A stretch of 64,000 nucleotides of DNA from the NCBI RefSeq assembly GCF_001590925.1, contig NZ_BCTU01000019.1, forward strand, positions 94,985 to 158,984. Reading direction: 5' to 3'. The notes beneath the pieces were generated by a model that saw only the letters and a program-made list of their open reading frames with translations, was not told the origin of the DNA and made no database searches. Below, piece after piece: positions 1-9,148 of the stretch; the first letter of the stretch is position 1; every line of letters begins with the position of its first letter. The position numbers and the translations under genes are program-made. The DNA is from Serratia plymuthica NBRC 102599. Its GTDB lineage: Bacteria; Pseudomonadota; Gammaproteobacteria; Enterobacterales; Enterobacteriaceae.

Positions 1-221
1 ACCGGCTCTTCCACCACCATTTCACCCAGCTGGCGCATAATCAGAAACGCGATGAAGCCGCCAATGGCATAGCCGAGAATGACCGACGGGCCGGCCATTT
101 TTATTGTTTGAGCGATACCGAGAAACAGCCCGGTACCAATTGCGCCACCTAGGGCTATAAGCTGAATATGGCGGTTTTTCAGGCCGCGTTTCAGCTGGTC
201 GCCATGCTGTTGACCATCCAT
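1..221 (-). CDS. aroP: aromatic amino acid permease AroP (N-terminal part, cut by window edge)
   Basis: The reverse strand from 221 encodes an N-terminus ([20 protein letters not shown], then a Gly-rich first membrane segment) typical of the APC-superfamily permease AroP, an inner-membrane proton symporter for Phe, Tyr and Trp. Only 73 codons are inside the window. It faces away from pdhR, as in E. coli, which supports the symbol. The call rests on N-terminal resemblance and synteny; the closely related PheP cannot be fully excluded from this fragment. Confidence 0.88.
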   Translation of the reverse strand, partial: MDGQQHGDQLKRGLKNRHIQLIALGGAIGTGLFLGIAQTIKMAGPSVILGYAIGGFIAFLIMRQLGEMVVEEP

Positions 222-822
222 CAATGAAACCCTCTGTCGTTGCAGAATACTCACATGCTGTAAAGCAGTGGTTACGATGTGTGTTTTGTTTTATTTACGG
301 CGTTATAGCTATTAATTCCACGGAGCCGCTACCGTTTGGCAAAGAATAATGTTATGCGCGTCAGTTTGCACCTGCTTTATTCTGTGAGTGATTAAGATTT
401 CAGCAGTTTAGGAAACAAAATGCGGGTTGTGTGACGACAGAGGGGATCCGATGCACGAAATAAGCAGCAAATCACACAATGCGCAGAAATAACGTAGATA
501 GGATCCCCTGGTGGCGGTGAAATAGTAATCAGCTTCATGCCGGACATCGGATGCAAATAGCTATTCGTTAAAGCTTAATAAACATGCAATAAAATTCTGC
601 CTTTGATGCTTCAGTCTTCATGTCGGGACGCAGCCTCTAAAACGTTAAATCAGAAACCTACCTCGTAAATGGTATTACCAACGGTGAGTTACCGGTTTGC
701 AGCAGGCCGGATAGCGAAGTGTTAACCGGATATCGAGGTGTTAAAATGTGCGGGGAATCATGATTTCGAACGAGGCTCATATGGACAGGAGGTGAATACT
801 TTGTTACTTTACCGTCACGTTT
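222..822. other. aroP-pdhR divergent intergenic region
   Basis: About 600 bases without a convincing gene. It should hold the aroP promoter on the left and the pdh promoter on the right. TGTAAA-N6-GTTACG at 259-276 is a weak match to a TyrR box (TGTAAA-N6-TTTACA), expected in front of aroP. A 9-bp inverted repeat (AGGGGATCC at 441-449, GGATCCCCT at 501-509) flanks a 51-base A-rich spacer and is unexplained. A second PdhR-like site lies at 667-683. Confidence 0.5.
667..683. promoter_or_regulatory. degenerate second PdhR-like box
   Basis: AAATGGTATTACCAACG matches the PdhR consensus AATTGGT-N3-ACCAATT at 11 of 14 fixed positions, with the inner arms TGGT/ACCA intact. It lies 160 bp upstream of the perfect operator at 827-843. 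It could support cooperative binding or be a relic; binding is an inference. Confidence 0.45.
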
Positions 823-829
823 TTGAAAT
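801..829 (+). promoter_or_regulatory. pdh operon promoter
   Basis: TTGTTA at 801-806 and TGAAAT at 824-829 are separated by 17 bp. The surrounding bases strongly resemble the E. coli pdh promoter. The PdhR operator overlaps and follows the -10, as expected for pyruvate-relieved repression of pdhR-aceEF-lpd. Confidence 0.75.
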
Positions 830-843
830 TGGTATTACCAATT
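827..843. promoter_or_regulatory. PdhR operator
   Basis: AATTGGTATTACCAATT is a perfect match to the 17-bp PdhR consensus (AATTGGT-N3-ACCAATT). It sits over the -10 and start region and 34 bp before the pdhR start codon. In E. coli the equivalent site is bound by PdhR and released by pyruvate. Confidence 0.93.
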
Positions 844-876
844 GACTCCGCGCCATTCGCAGAGAAGAATTCACCC

Positions 877-1641
877 ATGGCCTACAGCAAAATCCGCCAA
901 CCCAAGTTGTCAGACGTTATCGAGCAGCAGCTCGAACACCTGATCCTCGAGGGAACGTTGCGTCCAGGCGAAAAGTTGCCACCGGAGCGCGAACTGGCGA
1001 AACAATTTGATGTTTCCCGTCCTTCTCTGAGAGAGGCCATCCAGCGCCTGGAAGCTAAAGGGCTGCTCCTGCGCCGTCAGGGCGGCGGCACCTTTGTACA
1101 AACTAATCTGTGGCAGAGCTTCAGCGATCCGCTGGCTGAACTGCTGGCCGACCATCCTGAATCACAATTCGATCTGTTGGAAACTCGTCATGCCCTCGAA
1201 GGCATCGCTGCCTATTATGCGGCGCTGCGCGGTACCGACGAAGATCTGGCGCGCATCCGCGATTGCCATATTGTGATTCAGCAGGCCCAGGACAGCGGCG
1301 ATCTCGACGCAGAAGCCGACGCGGTCATGCAATACCAAATCGCCGTGACCGAAGCTGCCCACAACGTTGTGTTACTGCACCTGTTACGCTGTATGGGGCC
1401 GATGCTGGAACAGAACGTACGTCAGAACTTTGAATTGCTCTACTCGCGCCGTGAGATGTTGGCAAAAGTGAGCAGCCACCGCGCCGGGATTTTTGAGGCG
1501 ATTGTGGCACGCGAGCCGGAAAGGGCCCGCGAAGCTTCGCACCGCCATTTGGCGTTTATCGAGGAAATATTGCTGGATCTCAGTCGGGAACATACCCGGC
1601 GCGAGAGGTCGCTGCGGCGTCTCCAGCAACGCAAGGATTAA
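877..1641 (+). CDS. pdhR: pyruvate dehydrogenase complex repressor PdhR
   Basis: GntR/FadR-family repressor of the pdhR-aceEF-lpd operon; pyruvate is the inducer in E. coli. The 254-residue protein has an N-terminal winged helix-turn-helix (roughly residues 9-75, including [15 protein letters not shown] and [12 protein letters not shown]) and a C-terminal all-helical effector domain. The ATG at 877 gives MAYSKIRQP and the E. coli length of 254. An upstream in-frame TTG at 823 lies inside the promoter and operator, so it cannot be the start. It is the first gene of the operon and autoregulated through the operator at 827-843. Confidence 0.96.
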   Translation: MAYSKIRQPKLSDVIEQQLEHLILEGTLRPGEKLPPERELAKQFDVSRPSLREAIQRLEAKGLLLRRQGGGTFVQTNLWQSFSDPLAELLADHPESQFDLLETRHALEGIAAYYAALRGTDEDLARIRDCHIVIQQAQDSGDLDAEADAVMQYQIAVTEAAHNVVLLHLLRCMGPMLEQNVRQNFELLYSRREMLAKVSSHRAGIFEAIVAREPERAREASHRHLAFIEEILLDLSREHTRRERSLRRLQQRKD

Positions 1642-1806
1642 GAACGGTTCTCTTCAGGGTACACCAGCCTGCGGGGTTTACGTTCGGAATGCTTATTTAA
1701 GCATTTAAGCGGCAACTAAACTGATGGGCCTGTCTTCGTGTGTTTTGCTTCAGAACACAGGAAGACAGGCTCCAAACAAACCATTAGACAGATAAGGAAT
1801 ACCACC

Positions 1807-4470
1807 ATGTCAGAACGTTTAAACAATGACGTGGATCCGATCGAAACCCGCGACTGGCTGCAGGCGATCGAATCGGTCATCCGTGAAGAGGGTGTTGAGC
1901 GAGCTCAGTTTCTGATTGATCAGGTATTGGGTGAAGCCCGTAAAGGCGGTGTTAGCGTTGCAGCCGGTGCTGCCGCCAACAACTACGTCAACACCATCGC
2001 GGTGGAAGACGAACCTGCTTACCCAGGCAACCTGGATCTGGAACGTCGTATCCGTTCAGCCATCCGCTGGAACGCGGTAATGACCGTTCTGCGTGCATCC
2101 AAGAAAGATCTGGACCTGGGCGGCCACATGGCTTCCTTCCAGTCTTCCGCGACCTTCTATGAAGTCTGCTTCAACCACTTCTTCCGTGCGCGCAACGAGC
2201 AAGACGGCGGCGATCTGGTTTATTTCCAGGGCCACATCTCTCCAGGCGTTTACGCACGAGCCTTCCTTGAAGGCCGCCTGACCGAAGACCAAATGAACAA
2301 CTTCCGTCAGGAAGTTCACGGCAAAGGCCTGTCTTCTTACCCGCATCCGAAACTGATGCCGGAATTCTGGCAGTTCCCGACCGTTTCCATGGGCCTGGGC
2401 CCAATCAGCGCCATCTATCAAGCGAAGTTCCTGAAATATCTGGAACACCGTGGCCTGAAGAACACCTCTGCTCAAACCGTTTACGCCTTCCTGGGCGACG
2501 GCGAGATGGACGAACCTGAATCCAAGGGCGCGATCACCATCGCTACCCGTGAAAAACTGGACAACCTGGTCTTCGTCATCAACTGTAACCTGCAACGTCT
2601 GGACGGCCCGGTCACCGGTAACGGCAAGATCATCAACGAGCTGGAAGGCATCTTCGCCGGTGCAGGCTGGCAGGTTCTGAAAGTGATTTGGGGCGGACGT
2701 TGGGATGAACTGCTGCGTAAAGACACCAGCGGCAAACTGATCCAACTGATGAACGAAACCCTGGACGGTGACTACCAGACCTTCAAATCCAAAGACGGCG
2801 CTTACGTACGCGAGCACTTCTTCGGCCGCTTCCCGGAAACCGCCGCTCTGGTCAAAGACATGACCGACGACGAAATCTGGGCGCTGAACCGTGGTGGTCA
2901 CGATCCGAAGAAAGTCTTTGCTGCACTGAAAAAAGCGCAGGACACCCAAGGCAAACCAACCGTGATCCTGGCCCATACCATCAAAGGTTACGGCATGGGT
3001 GAAACCGCGGAAGGTAAAAACATTGCTCACCAGGTGAAGAAAATGAACATGGAAGGGGTTCACCACTTCCGCGATCGTTTCAACGTGCCGGTTGCCGATG
3101 CTGACATCGAAAAACTGCCGTACATCACCTTCGAGAAAGAGTCTGAAGAGTACAAATACCTGCACGAACGCCGTCAGGCGCTGAAAGGTTATGTGCCGAC
3201 TCGTCTGCCGGCCTTCACCCAGAAGCTGGAAATGCCGGCTCTGGAAGACTTCAGCTCACTGCTGGAAGAGCAGAACAAAGAAATCTCCACCACTATCGCT
3301 TTCGTACGCGCCCTGAACGTGATGCTGAAGAACAAGTCGATCAAAGATCGCCTGGTTCCAATCATCGCCGACGAAGCCCGTACCTTCGGTATGGAAGGTC
3401 TGTTCCGTCAGATCGGTATCTACAGCCCGAACGGCCAGCAGTACACTCCGCAGGACCGTGAGCAGGTTGCTTACTACAAAGAAGACGAAAAAGGCCAGAT
3501 CCTGCAGGAAGGCATCAACGAACTGGGCGCAGCCTCTTCATGGTTGGCCGCAGCGACTTCCTACAGCACCAACGATCTGCCGATGATTCCGTTCTACATC
3601 TACTATTCGATGTTCGGTTTCCAGCGTATCGGTGACCTGTGCTGGGCAGCGGGCGACCAACAGGCGCGCGGCTTCCTGATCGGCGGGACTTCCGGCCGTA
3701 CCACCCTGAACGGTGAAGGTCTGCAGCACGAAGACGGCCACAGCCACATTCAGTCTCTGACTATCCCTAACTGTATCTCTTACGATCCGGCTTACGCATA
3801 CGAAGTGGCTGTAATCATGCATGACGGTCTGGTCCGCATGTACGGCGACGCGCAGGAAAACGTCTACTACTACATCACCACGCTGAACGAAAACTACCAC
3901 ATGCCGGCCATGCCGCAGGGTGCAGAAGAAGGTATCCGTAAAGGTATCTACAAGCTGGAAACTCTGGAAGGCAGCAAAGGTAAAGTGCAGTTGCTGGGTT
4001 CAGGTTCCATTCTGCGTCACGTGCGTGAAGCTTCGCAGATCCTGGCGAAAGACTACGGTGTTGGCTCTGACATCTACAGCGTGACTTCCTTCACCGAACT
4101 GGCGCGCGATGGCCAGGACTGTGAGCGTTGGAACATGCTGCACCCAACCGAAACCCCACGCGTGCCTTACATCGCTCAGGTGATGAACGATGCGCCTGCG
4201 GTTGCGTCTACCGACTACATGAAGCTGTTCGCAGAACAGGTTCGTACTTACGTTCCAGCCAGCGATTATCGCGTTCTGGGTACTGACGGCTTCGGTCGTT
4301 CAGACAGCCGCGAAAATCTGCGTCACCACTTTGAAGTCGATGCTTCTTACGTTGTGGTTGCTGCTCTGGGTGAACTGGCTAAACGCGGTGAAATCGAAGC
4401 TTCTGTGGTAGCTGATGCGATTAAGAAATTCGACATCAACCCAGAAAAAGTCAACCCGCGTCTGGCATAA
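1807..4470 (+). CDS. aceE: pyruvate dehydrogenase E1 component AceE
   Basis: Homodimeric ThDP-dependent E1 of the pyruvate dehydrogenase complex; it decarboxylates pyruvate and reductively acetylates the lipoyl groups of E2. The 887 residues equal the E. coli length. The ThDP motif GDGEMDEPE ... NCNLQ lies near residues 229-261. The start ATG ([11 protein letters not shown]) follows AAGGAATACCACC; the longer in-frame extension to 1738 is intergenic. aceF follows after 13 bases, so the two are translated from one message. Control is through PdhR upstream. Confidence 0.98.
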   Translation: MSERLNNDVDPIETRDWLQAIESVIREEGVERAQFLIDQVLGEARKGGVSVAAGAAANNYVNTIAVEDEPAYPGNLDLERRIRSAIRWNAVMTVLRASKKDLDLGGHMASFQSSATFYEVCFNHFFRARNEQDGGDLVYFQGHISPGVYARAFLEGRLTEDQMNNFRQEVHGKGLSSYPHPKLMPEFWQFPTVSMGLGPISAIYQAKFLKYLEHRGLKNTSAQTVYAFLGDGEMDEPESKGAITIATREKLDNLVFVINCNLQRLDGPVTGNGKIINELEGIFAGAGWQVLKVIWGGRWDELLRKDTSGKLIQLMNETLDGDYQTFKSKDGAYVREHFFGRFPETAALVKDMTDDEIWALNRGGHDPKKVFAALKKAQDTQGKPTVILAHTIKGYGMGETAEGKNIAHQVKKMNMEGVHHFRDRFNVPVADADIEKLPYITFEKESEEYKYLHERRQALKGYVPTRLPAFTQKLEMPALEDFSSLLEEQNKEISTTIAFVRALNVMLKNKSIKDRLVPIIADEARTFGMEGLFRQIGIYSPNGQQYTPQDREQVAYYKEDEKGQILQEGINELGAASSWLAAATSYSTNDLPMIPFYIYYSMFGFQRIGDLCWAAGDQQARGFLIGGTSGRTTLNGEGLQHEDGHSHIQSLTIPNCISYDPAYAYEVAVIMHDGLVRMYGDAQENVYYYITTLNENYHMPAMPQGAEEGIRKGIYKLETLEGSKGKVQLLGSGSILRHVREASQILAKDYGVGSDIYSVTSFTELARDGQDCERWNMLHPTETPRVPYIAQVMNDAPAVASTDYMKLFAEQVRTYVPASDYRVLGTDGFGRSDSRENLRHHFEVDASYVVVAALGELAKRGEIEASVVADAIKKFDINPEKVNPRLA

Positions 4471-4483
4471 GAGGTACAGAAGA

Positions 4484-5390
4484 ATGTCTATCGAAATCAA
4501 GGTACCGGACATCGGTGCAGACGAAGTGGAAATCACCGAAATTCTGGTGAAAGTGGGCGATAAAGTTGAAGCTGAACAATCGCTGATCACCGTTGAAGGT
4601 GATAAAGCTTCCATGGAAGTCCCGTCCCCGCAAGCGGGCGTGGTGAAAGAGATCAAGGTTTCCGTCGGCGATAAAACCGAAACCGGCAAACTGCTGATGA
4701 TCTTTGAAGCAGAAGGTGCGGCAGCTGCCGCACCAGCCGCCAAAGCGGAAGAAAAACCGGCCGCAGCACCTGCTGCTGCACCTGCTGCCGCTGCTGCCAA
4801 AGACGTTGCGGTACCGGACATCGGTGCCGACGAAGTTGAAGTGACCGAGATCCTGGTGAAAGTGGGCGACAAGGTGGACGCCGAGCAGTCCCTGATCACC
4901 GTGGAAGGCGACAAGGCTTCAATGGAAGTCCCTGCACCCTTTGCGGGCATCGTGAAAGAGATCAAAATCGGCGCCGGCGACAAAGTGAAAACCGGTTCCC
5001 TGATCATGGTCTTCGAAGTGGCCGGCGCAGCGTCTGCTGCCGCTCCGGCTGCGGTTGAGGCCCCTGCGGCCCCAGCCGCACCGGCTGCCGCTGCTGCCAA
5101 AGACGTTGCCGTGCCGGACATCGGCGGCGACGAAGTAGAAGTGACCGAAGTGATGGTGAAAGTGGGCGACAAAGTTGCCGCTGAGCAGTCGCTGATCACC
5201 GTTGAAGGTGACAAGGCTTCTATGGAAGTGCCGGCACCGTTCGCAGGTACCGTGAAAGAAATCAAAATCAGCGCCGGCGACAAAGTGAAAACCGGCTCTC
5301 TGATCATGGTGTTCGAAGTTGAAGGCGCGGCACCAGCCGCCGCTCCGGCCCAGAAAGCAGAAGCTGCACCGGCTCCGGCCAAGCAGGAAG
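4484..5390 (+). repeat. three in-frame tandem repeats encoding the AceF lipoyl domains
   Basis: The lipoyl-domain units have periods of 309 and 300 bp, measured between the lipoylated Lys codons at 4604, 4913 and 5213. Long stretches of the second and third copies are nearly identical at DNA level, so copy-number change by recombination is possible. This is a protein-domain repeat, not a mobile element. Confidence 0.9.
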
Positions 5391-6373
5391 CCGCTGCGGC
5401 CGCTCCAACTGTCAAAGCGGAAAGCAAAGGCGAGTTCGCAGAGAACGACGCTTACGTGCACGCAACCCCGGTCATCCGTCGTCTGGCGCGTGAATTCGGC
5501 GTAAACCTGGCGAAAGTGAAAGGCACCGGTCGTAAAGGCCGCATCCTGCGCGAAGACGTCCAGACTTACGTGAAAGACGCGGTTAAACGTGCGGAAGCGG
5601 CTCCAACCGCTGCTGCCGGTGGCGGTCTGCCAGGCATGCTGCCATGGCCGAAAGTGGACTTCAGCAAGTTCGGCGAGATCGAAGAAGTTGAACTGGGCCG
5701 CATCCAGAAGATTTCGGGTGCCAACCTGAGCCGCAACTGGGTGATGATCCCGCATGTGACTCACTTCGACAAAACCGATATCACCGATCTGGAAGCGTTC
5801 CGCAAGCAACAGAACGATGAAGCGGCCAAACGTAAGCTGGACGTGAAGTTCACCCCTGTGGTGTTCATCATGAAAGCCGTCGCCGCCGCTCTGGAGCAGA
5901 TGCCGCGCTTCAACAGCTCTCTGTCCGAAGATGGCCAGAAGCTGACGCTGAAAAAATACATCAACGTCGGTGTTGCGGTTGATACGCCAAATGGTCTGGT
6001 GGTTCCGGTCTTCAAGGATGTGAACAAGAAAAGCATCACTGAGCTGTCCCGCGAGCTGATGGCTATCTCCAAAAAAGCGCGCGACGGCAAGCTGACCGCA
6101 GGCGAAATGCAGGGCGGTTGCTTCACCATCTCCAGCCTGGGCGGTATCGGGACGACTCACTTCGCGCCTATCGTCAACGCGCCGGAAGTGGCTATCCTGG
6201 GCGTCTCCAAGTCTGCTATGGAGCCAGTCTGGAACGGTAAAGAGTTCGTGCCGCGTCTGATGATGCCAATGTCGCTCTCCTTCGACCACCGTGTTATTGA
6301 TGGTGCAGATGGTGCGCGCTTTATTACCATCATCAACAATATGCTGGCTGACATTCGCCGTCTGGTGATGTAA
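4484..6373 (+). CDS. aceF: dihydrolipoyl acetyltransferase E2 AceF, three lipoyl domains
   Basis: Core acetyltransferase of the pyruvate dehydrogenase complex, 629 residues. Three tandem lipoyl domains each carry the lipoylated Lys in [10 protein letters not shown] (K41, K144, K244), joined by Ala/Pro-rich linkers. Next come a peripheral-subunit-binding domain (about residues 325-360, [15 protein letters not shown]) and a catalytic domain ending with [15 protein letters not shown], which carries the conserved His and Asp. The start ATG follows AGAGGTACAGA and matches E. coli. It is co-transcribed with aceE; a perfect palindrome follows the stop. Confidence 0.98.
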   Translation: MSIEIKVPDIGADEVEITEILVKVGDKVEAEQSLITVEGDKASMEVPSPQAGVVKEIKVSVGDKTETGKLLMIFEAEGAAAAAPAAKAEEKPAAAPAAAPAAAAAKDVAVPDIGADEVEVTEILVKVGDKVDAEQSLITVEGDKASMEVPAPFAGIVKEIKIGAGDKVKTGSLIMVFEVAGAASAAAPAAVEAPAAPAAPAAAAAKDVAVPDIGGDEVEVTEVMVKVGDKVAAEQSLITVEGDKASMEVPAPFAGTVKEIKISAGDKVKTGSLIMVFEVEGAAPAAAPAQKAEAAPAPAKQEAAAAAPTVKAESKGEFAENDAYVHATPVIRRLAREFGVNLAKVKGTGRKGRILREDVQTYVKDAVKRAEAAPTAAAGGGLPGMLPWPKVDFSKFGEIEEVELGRIQKISGANLSRNWVMIPHVTHFDKTDITDLEAFRKQQNDEAAKRKLDVKFTPVVFIMKAVAAALEQMPRFNSSLSEDGQKLTLKKYINVGVAVDTPNGLVVPVFKDVNKKSITELSRELMAISKKARDGKLTAGEMQGGCFTISSLGGIGTTHFAPIVNAPEVAILGVSKSAMEPVWNGKEFVPRLMMPMSLSFDHRVIDGADGARFITIINNMLADIRRLVM

Positions 6374-6378
6374 TGAAA

Positions 6379-6405
6379 AAAGGGCGCAGCATGCTGCGCC
6401 CTTAC
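6379..6405 (+). terminator. hairpin after aceF
   Basis: AGGGCGCAGC and ATGCTGCGCCCT form a perfect palindrome eight bases after the aceF stop. A long U-run is lacking, so it may attenuate or protect the 3' end rather than fully terminate. That would allow some read-through into lpdA, as reported for E. coli. Confidence 0.55.
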
Positions 6406-6607
6406 TACTTCAGTAGCAGTTTTGTCGGTTTTTGCATGACTCGACAAAATTGTTGAGACACGGGTCACTTCGAACGCGCTTTGCAGATTATTAACAATTC
6501 TGTAAACTGCTCGCGGTGTAAGCGTCCCGGTGGATGAAGGGCGTTATGAGATCGATTAGCAATAAAAATGACGTCTGACCCGCCGGACAATCAATTAAGA
6601 GGTCATG

Positions 6608-8032
6608 ATGAGTACTGAAATTAAAACTCAGGTCGTGGTACTTGGGGCGGGCCCGGCAGGTTACTCTGCTGCCTTTCGTTGCGCTGACTTAGGTCTTGAA
6701 ACCGTTCTGGTTGAACGTTATTCCACGCTGGGCGGTGTTTGCCTGAACGTGGGATGTATCCCTTCCAAAGCACTGTTGCACGTTGCCAAAGTGATCGAAG
6801 AAGCCAAAGCGCTGGCCGAGCACGGCATCGTTTTCGGCGAGCCGAAAACCGACATCGACAAAGTGCGCGTCTGGAAAGAAAAAGTCATCAATCAGCTGAC
6901 CGGCGGTCTGGCTGGCATGGCTAAAGGCCGTAAAGTTAAAGTCGTTAACGGTCTGGGCAAGTTCACCGGCGCTAACACCCTGGTCGTTGAAGGCGAAAAT
7001 GGTCCTACTACCATCAACTTCGACAACGCCATCATCGCCGCAGGCTCCCGTCCGATCCAACTGCCATTCATTCCTCATGAAGACCCGCGCGTGTGGGATT
7101 CTACCGATGCGCTGGAACTGAAAACCGTCCCTGAGCGTCTGCTGGTGATGGGCGGCGGTATTATCGGCCTGGAAATGGGTACCGTATACCATGCGTTGGG
7201 TTCACAGATCGACGTGGTCGAGATGTTTGACCAGGTGATCCCGGCTGCCGACAAAGACGTGGTGAAAGTCTTCACCAAACGCATCAGCAAGCAGTTCAAC
7301 CTGATGCTGGAAACCAAAGTGACTGCGGTAGAAGCCAAAGAAGACGGCATCTACGTCACTATGGAAGGCAAAAAAGCGCCTGCAGAACCACAGCGTTACG
7401 ACGCGGTGCTGGTAGCTATCGGCCGTGTGCCGAACGGCAAACTGCTGGAAGCGGGCAAAGCCGGTGTGGAAGTTGACGAGCGTGGCTTTATCCGCGTCGA
7501 CAAACAGCTGCGTACCAACGTGCCGCACATCTTCGCTATTGGCGACATCGTCGGTCAGCCGATGCTGGCGCACAAAGGCGTGCATGAAGGCCACGTTGCC
7601 GCTGAAGTTATCGCCGGCATGAAGCACTACTTCGACCCGAAAGTGATCCCATCAATCGCTTACACCGAGCCGGAAGTTGCATGGGTGGGTCTGACCGAGA
7701 AAGAAGCGAAAGAGAAAGGCATCAGCTATGAAACGTCCACCTTCCCGTGGGCAGCTTCCGGCCGTGCTATCGCTTCCGATTGTGCAGACGGCATGACCAA
7801 ACTGATCTTCGACAAAGAAACTCACCGTATCATCGGTGGCGCGATTGTCGGCACCAACGGCGGCGAGCTGCTGGGCGAAATCGGTCTGGCTATCGAGATG
7901 GGTTGTGATGCGGAAGATATCGCGTTGACCATCCATGCTCACCCAACCCTGCACGAGTCCGTAGGCTTGGCGGCAGAGATCTTCGAAGGCAGCATCACCG
8001 ATCTGCCAAACCCGAAAGCCAAGAAGAAGTAA
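6608..8032 (+). CDS. lpdA: dihydrolipoamide dehydrogenase LpdA (E3)
   Basis: FAD/NAD disulfide oxidoreductase that reoxidises dihydrolipoyl groups of the pyruvate and 2-oxoglutarate dehydrogenase complexes and the glycine cleavage system. The 474 residues equal E. coli. FAD motif GAGPAG at about residues 13-18, redox-active C45/C50 in GGVCLNVGC, NAD motif GGGIIGLE, and the C-terminal active-site HAHPTLHES. Two ATGs are adjacent (6605, 6608); the second gives the E. coli N-terminus and better spacing to AAGAGG. The 234-bp gap after aceF leaves room for the separate lpd promoter known in E. coli. Confidence 0.97.
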   Translation: MSTEIKTQVVVLGAGPAGYSAAFRCADLGLETVLVERYSTLGGVCLNVGCIPSKALLHVAKVIEEAKALAEHGIVFGEPKTDIDKVRVWKEKVINQLTGGLAGMAKGRKVKVVNGLGKFTGANTLVVEGENGPTTINFDNAIIAAGSRPIQLPFIPHEDPRVWDSTDALELKTVPERLLVMGGGIIGLEMGTVYHALGSQIDVVEMFDQVIPAADKDVVKVFTKRISKQFNLMLETKVTAVEAKEDGIYVTMEGKKAPAEPQRYDAVLVAIGRVPNGKLLEAGKAGVEVDERGFIRVDKQLRTNVPHIFAIGDIVGQPMLAHKGVHEGHVAAEVIAGMKHYFDPKVIPSIAYTEPEVAWVGLTEKEAKEKGISYETSTFPWAASGRAIASDCADGMTKLIFDKETHRIIGGAIVGTNGGELLGEIGLAIEMGCDAEDIALTIHAHPTLHESVGLAAEIFEGSITDLPNPKAKKK

Positions 8033-8056
8033 TTCTGCTGGTTTGACCGGTTAACG

Positions 8057-8086
8057 AACGGCTCCTGAAAAGGGGCCGTTTTTTTA
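8057..8086 (+). terminator. Rho-independent terminator of lpdA
   Basis: AACGGCTCCT, loop GAAA and AGGGGCCGTT form a stem with one G-T pair, followed directly by seven T. It lies 25 bases after the lpdA stop. Confidence 0.92.
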
Positions 8087-8102
8087 TGGGTGGCAGTTAG
8101 GT

Positions 8103-8126
8103 AAAAGGCCGCTCAATGAGCGGCCA
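8103..8126 (-). terminator. terminator of the 40-codon reverse gene
   Basis: Read on the reverse strand, GGCCGCTCA and TGAGCGGCC form a GC-rich stem followed by TTTT. It is placed just after the stop codon of the small reverse ORF at 8132-8254, which supports that ORF being expressed. Confidence 0.75.
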
Positions 8127-8131
8127 GTAGC

Positions 8132-8254
8132 TTACTTGTTCTGGAATATCACGTTCAACGTGAGGCTGTTGCCGTTAACCGACCAACCGCCTTTGCTCAC
8201 GCCAAACGCCGATCCCAGTACAATGAGCAGGATAAACAAAGAACTCCCTTTCAT
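8132..8254 (-). CDS. small hydrophobic protein of unknown function (40 aa)
   Basis: An ATG at 8254 opens 40 codons (MKGSSLFILLIVLGSAFGVS..., ending NVIFQNK). Residues 5-18 are strongly hydrophobic, so it may be a signal or membrane anchor with a short polar tail. AAGGA stands 8 bases before the start, and a stem followed by TTTT lies right after the stop, so it has the punctuation of a real gene. I do not recognise the family. In E. coli the lpd-acnB interval holds yacH, which is absent here. Too short for ordinary gene callers. Confidence 0.6.
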   Translation of the reverse strand: MKGSSLFILLIVLGSAFGVSKGGWSVNGNSLTLNVIFQNK

Positions 8255-8441
8255 TGCGCGATCCTTGTGGAACCACGACCACCGCGACTTCACCGGAAAA
8301 ATCCCGGCGGAACAAGCGCTTTGTGGTGCCTGTATCGCAGTCGTTGCAGCACTGTTCTCAAGCCCGATGACCGACTGCTAAACCGGCAGAACAGACCCGG
8401 CTAAATACTACGTTGAAATGAATTTTCAGACATTCTTTTTG

Positions 8442-8578
8442 TTGATTTTTTAATCATCGTTGCGCACAATGTCCCTGCTTTGTGGCGCTTGTATCGTTCT
8501 TTAACGATGTAAGAAATCCGTGAGGTGCCTGCTAACACCGAACGGAACAACAGAACCGCCTTAACGGCGGTTTTTTTG
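8442..8578 (+). ncRNA. candidate short transcription unit (small RNA or leader peptide)
   Basis: TTGATT at 8442-8447 and CACAAT at 8465-8470 are 17 bp apart and would start transcription near 8477. A strong terminator follows at 8554-8577. The predicted RNA of about 100 nt contains an ATCGTT/AACGAT hairpin and the second copy of the duplicated motif. Alternatively the 11-codon ORF at 8469 is translated from a start further upstream. Only sequence signals support either view. Confidence 0.35.
8554..8577 (+). terminator. Rho-independent terminator in the lpdA-acnB gap
   Basis: AACCGCC, loop TTAA, GGCGGTT, then seven T. A canonical terminator with no annotated gene directly in front of it on this strand, which is the main reason to suspect a short transcript here. 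Confidence 0.85.
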
Positions 8579-8770
8579 TGCCTGCCGTTCCCAATCTTTG
8601 ATCTTCGCACTCAATAACCATTGCAAATGAAAGGGTATCGTGTTGTGCTCTTGGCGCTGGATTTCCGTTTCCCGCAGCCGGGCCTACGAGCCCAGCTAGC
8701 CTTCGTTACAGCCGATTACTCTGTACTCAACGATTCAGCAAAGATTTAATGTTGCTTTTATGTGAACGAA

Positions 8771-8799
8771 TTAACAACCGTTTCAAATCCTGATATGCT
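8771..8799 (+). promoter_or_regulatory. probable acnB promoter
   Basis: TTAACA at 8771-8776 and TATGCT at 8794-8799 with a 17-bp spacer. Transcription would start near 8806 and give a leader of about 340 nt. That leader contains an inverted repeat (GGGCACTG 8814-8821, CAGTGCCC 8848-8855) and then the ERIC element. Confidence 0.55.
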
Positions 8800-8904
8800 G
8801 GCTGAGCGGAACCGGGCACTGTACCTTACAGGCCAGGACATCGACAGCAGTGCCCCGTCAGGATCAATGGCATCACACCGTGCGCTAAACCCGGTTTGAA
8901 CATA

Positions 8905-9104
8905 TGCCCTATGGCTTTCAAGTTGCAGTTAGGCGCCCAGTTCGTTCATCCCCAGGCGCTTACTTAGGTAAGTAACTGGGGTGACAAATCTGCCGGGAGC
9001 AGATTTGAACGCTGCTCGCAGCGGCCCCGAAGGGGTGTGGCCCATGGACGGGCCACATAACTGAACGCAGGTAACAACACTGCGGCTTGAAAGACGACGG
9101 GTAT
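8905..9104 (+). repeat. ERIC element with hairpin insert, upstream of acnB
   Basis: Left end CCCTATGGCTTTCAAGTTGC, core CCCCAGGCGCTTACTTAGG / TAAGTAACTGGGG and right end CTTGAAAGACGACGGGTA match the enterobacterial ERIC consensus. An insert of roughly 90 bases lies between the core and the right end. It starts with CAAATCTG/CAGATTTG arms and has a GCAGCGGCCCCGAAGGGG segment shared with the copy at 48551. It ends 44 bases before the acnB start. Confidence 0.88.
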
Positions 9105-9148
9105 AAACGCCAGGCACAATAAATGACAATGAGAGCGAGGAGAATGTC

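Larger units (their letters stand above)
8255..8904. other. complex lpdA-acnB intergenic region
   Basis: Besides the entries listed separately it holds two diverged copies of a motif: GCTTTGTGGTGCCTGTATCG at 8318-8337 and GCTTTGTGGCGCTTGTATCG at 8477-8496. Weaker similarity continues downstream of each (CTGCTAAACCGGCAGAACAG near 8376, CTGCTAACACCG near 8530). In one forward frame both copies read LCGACI, and the two differences are synonymous, which hints at a coding origin. An 11-codon ORF (MSLLCGACIVL, 8469-8504) contains the second copy. The first lies in a longer open frame ending at 8381 with no good ribosome binding site. Confidence 0.4.

Noticed and set aside
823..876. TTG start extending pdhR upstream
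   Set aside because: It would place coding sequence inside the -10 and PdhR operator; the ATG at 877 gives the family length.
4919..6289. Long reverse ORFs antisense to aceF and aceE
   Set aside because: Generated by the codon bias of the lipoyl repeats and catalytic domain; no supporting signals.
8401..8610. 69-codon reverse ORF between lpdA and acnB
   Set aside because: Crosses the forward terminator, no ribosome binding site, no recognisable motif.
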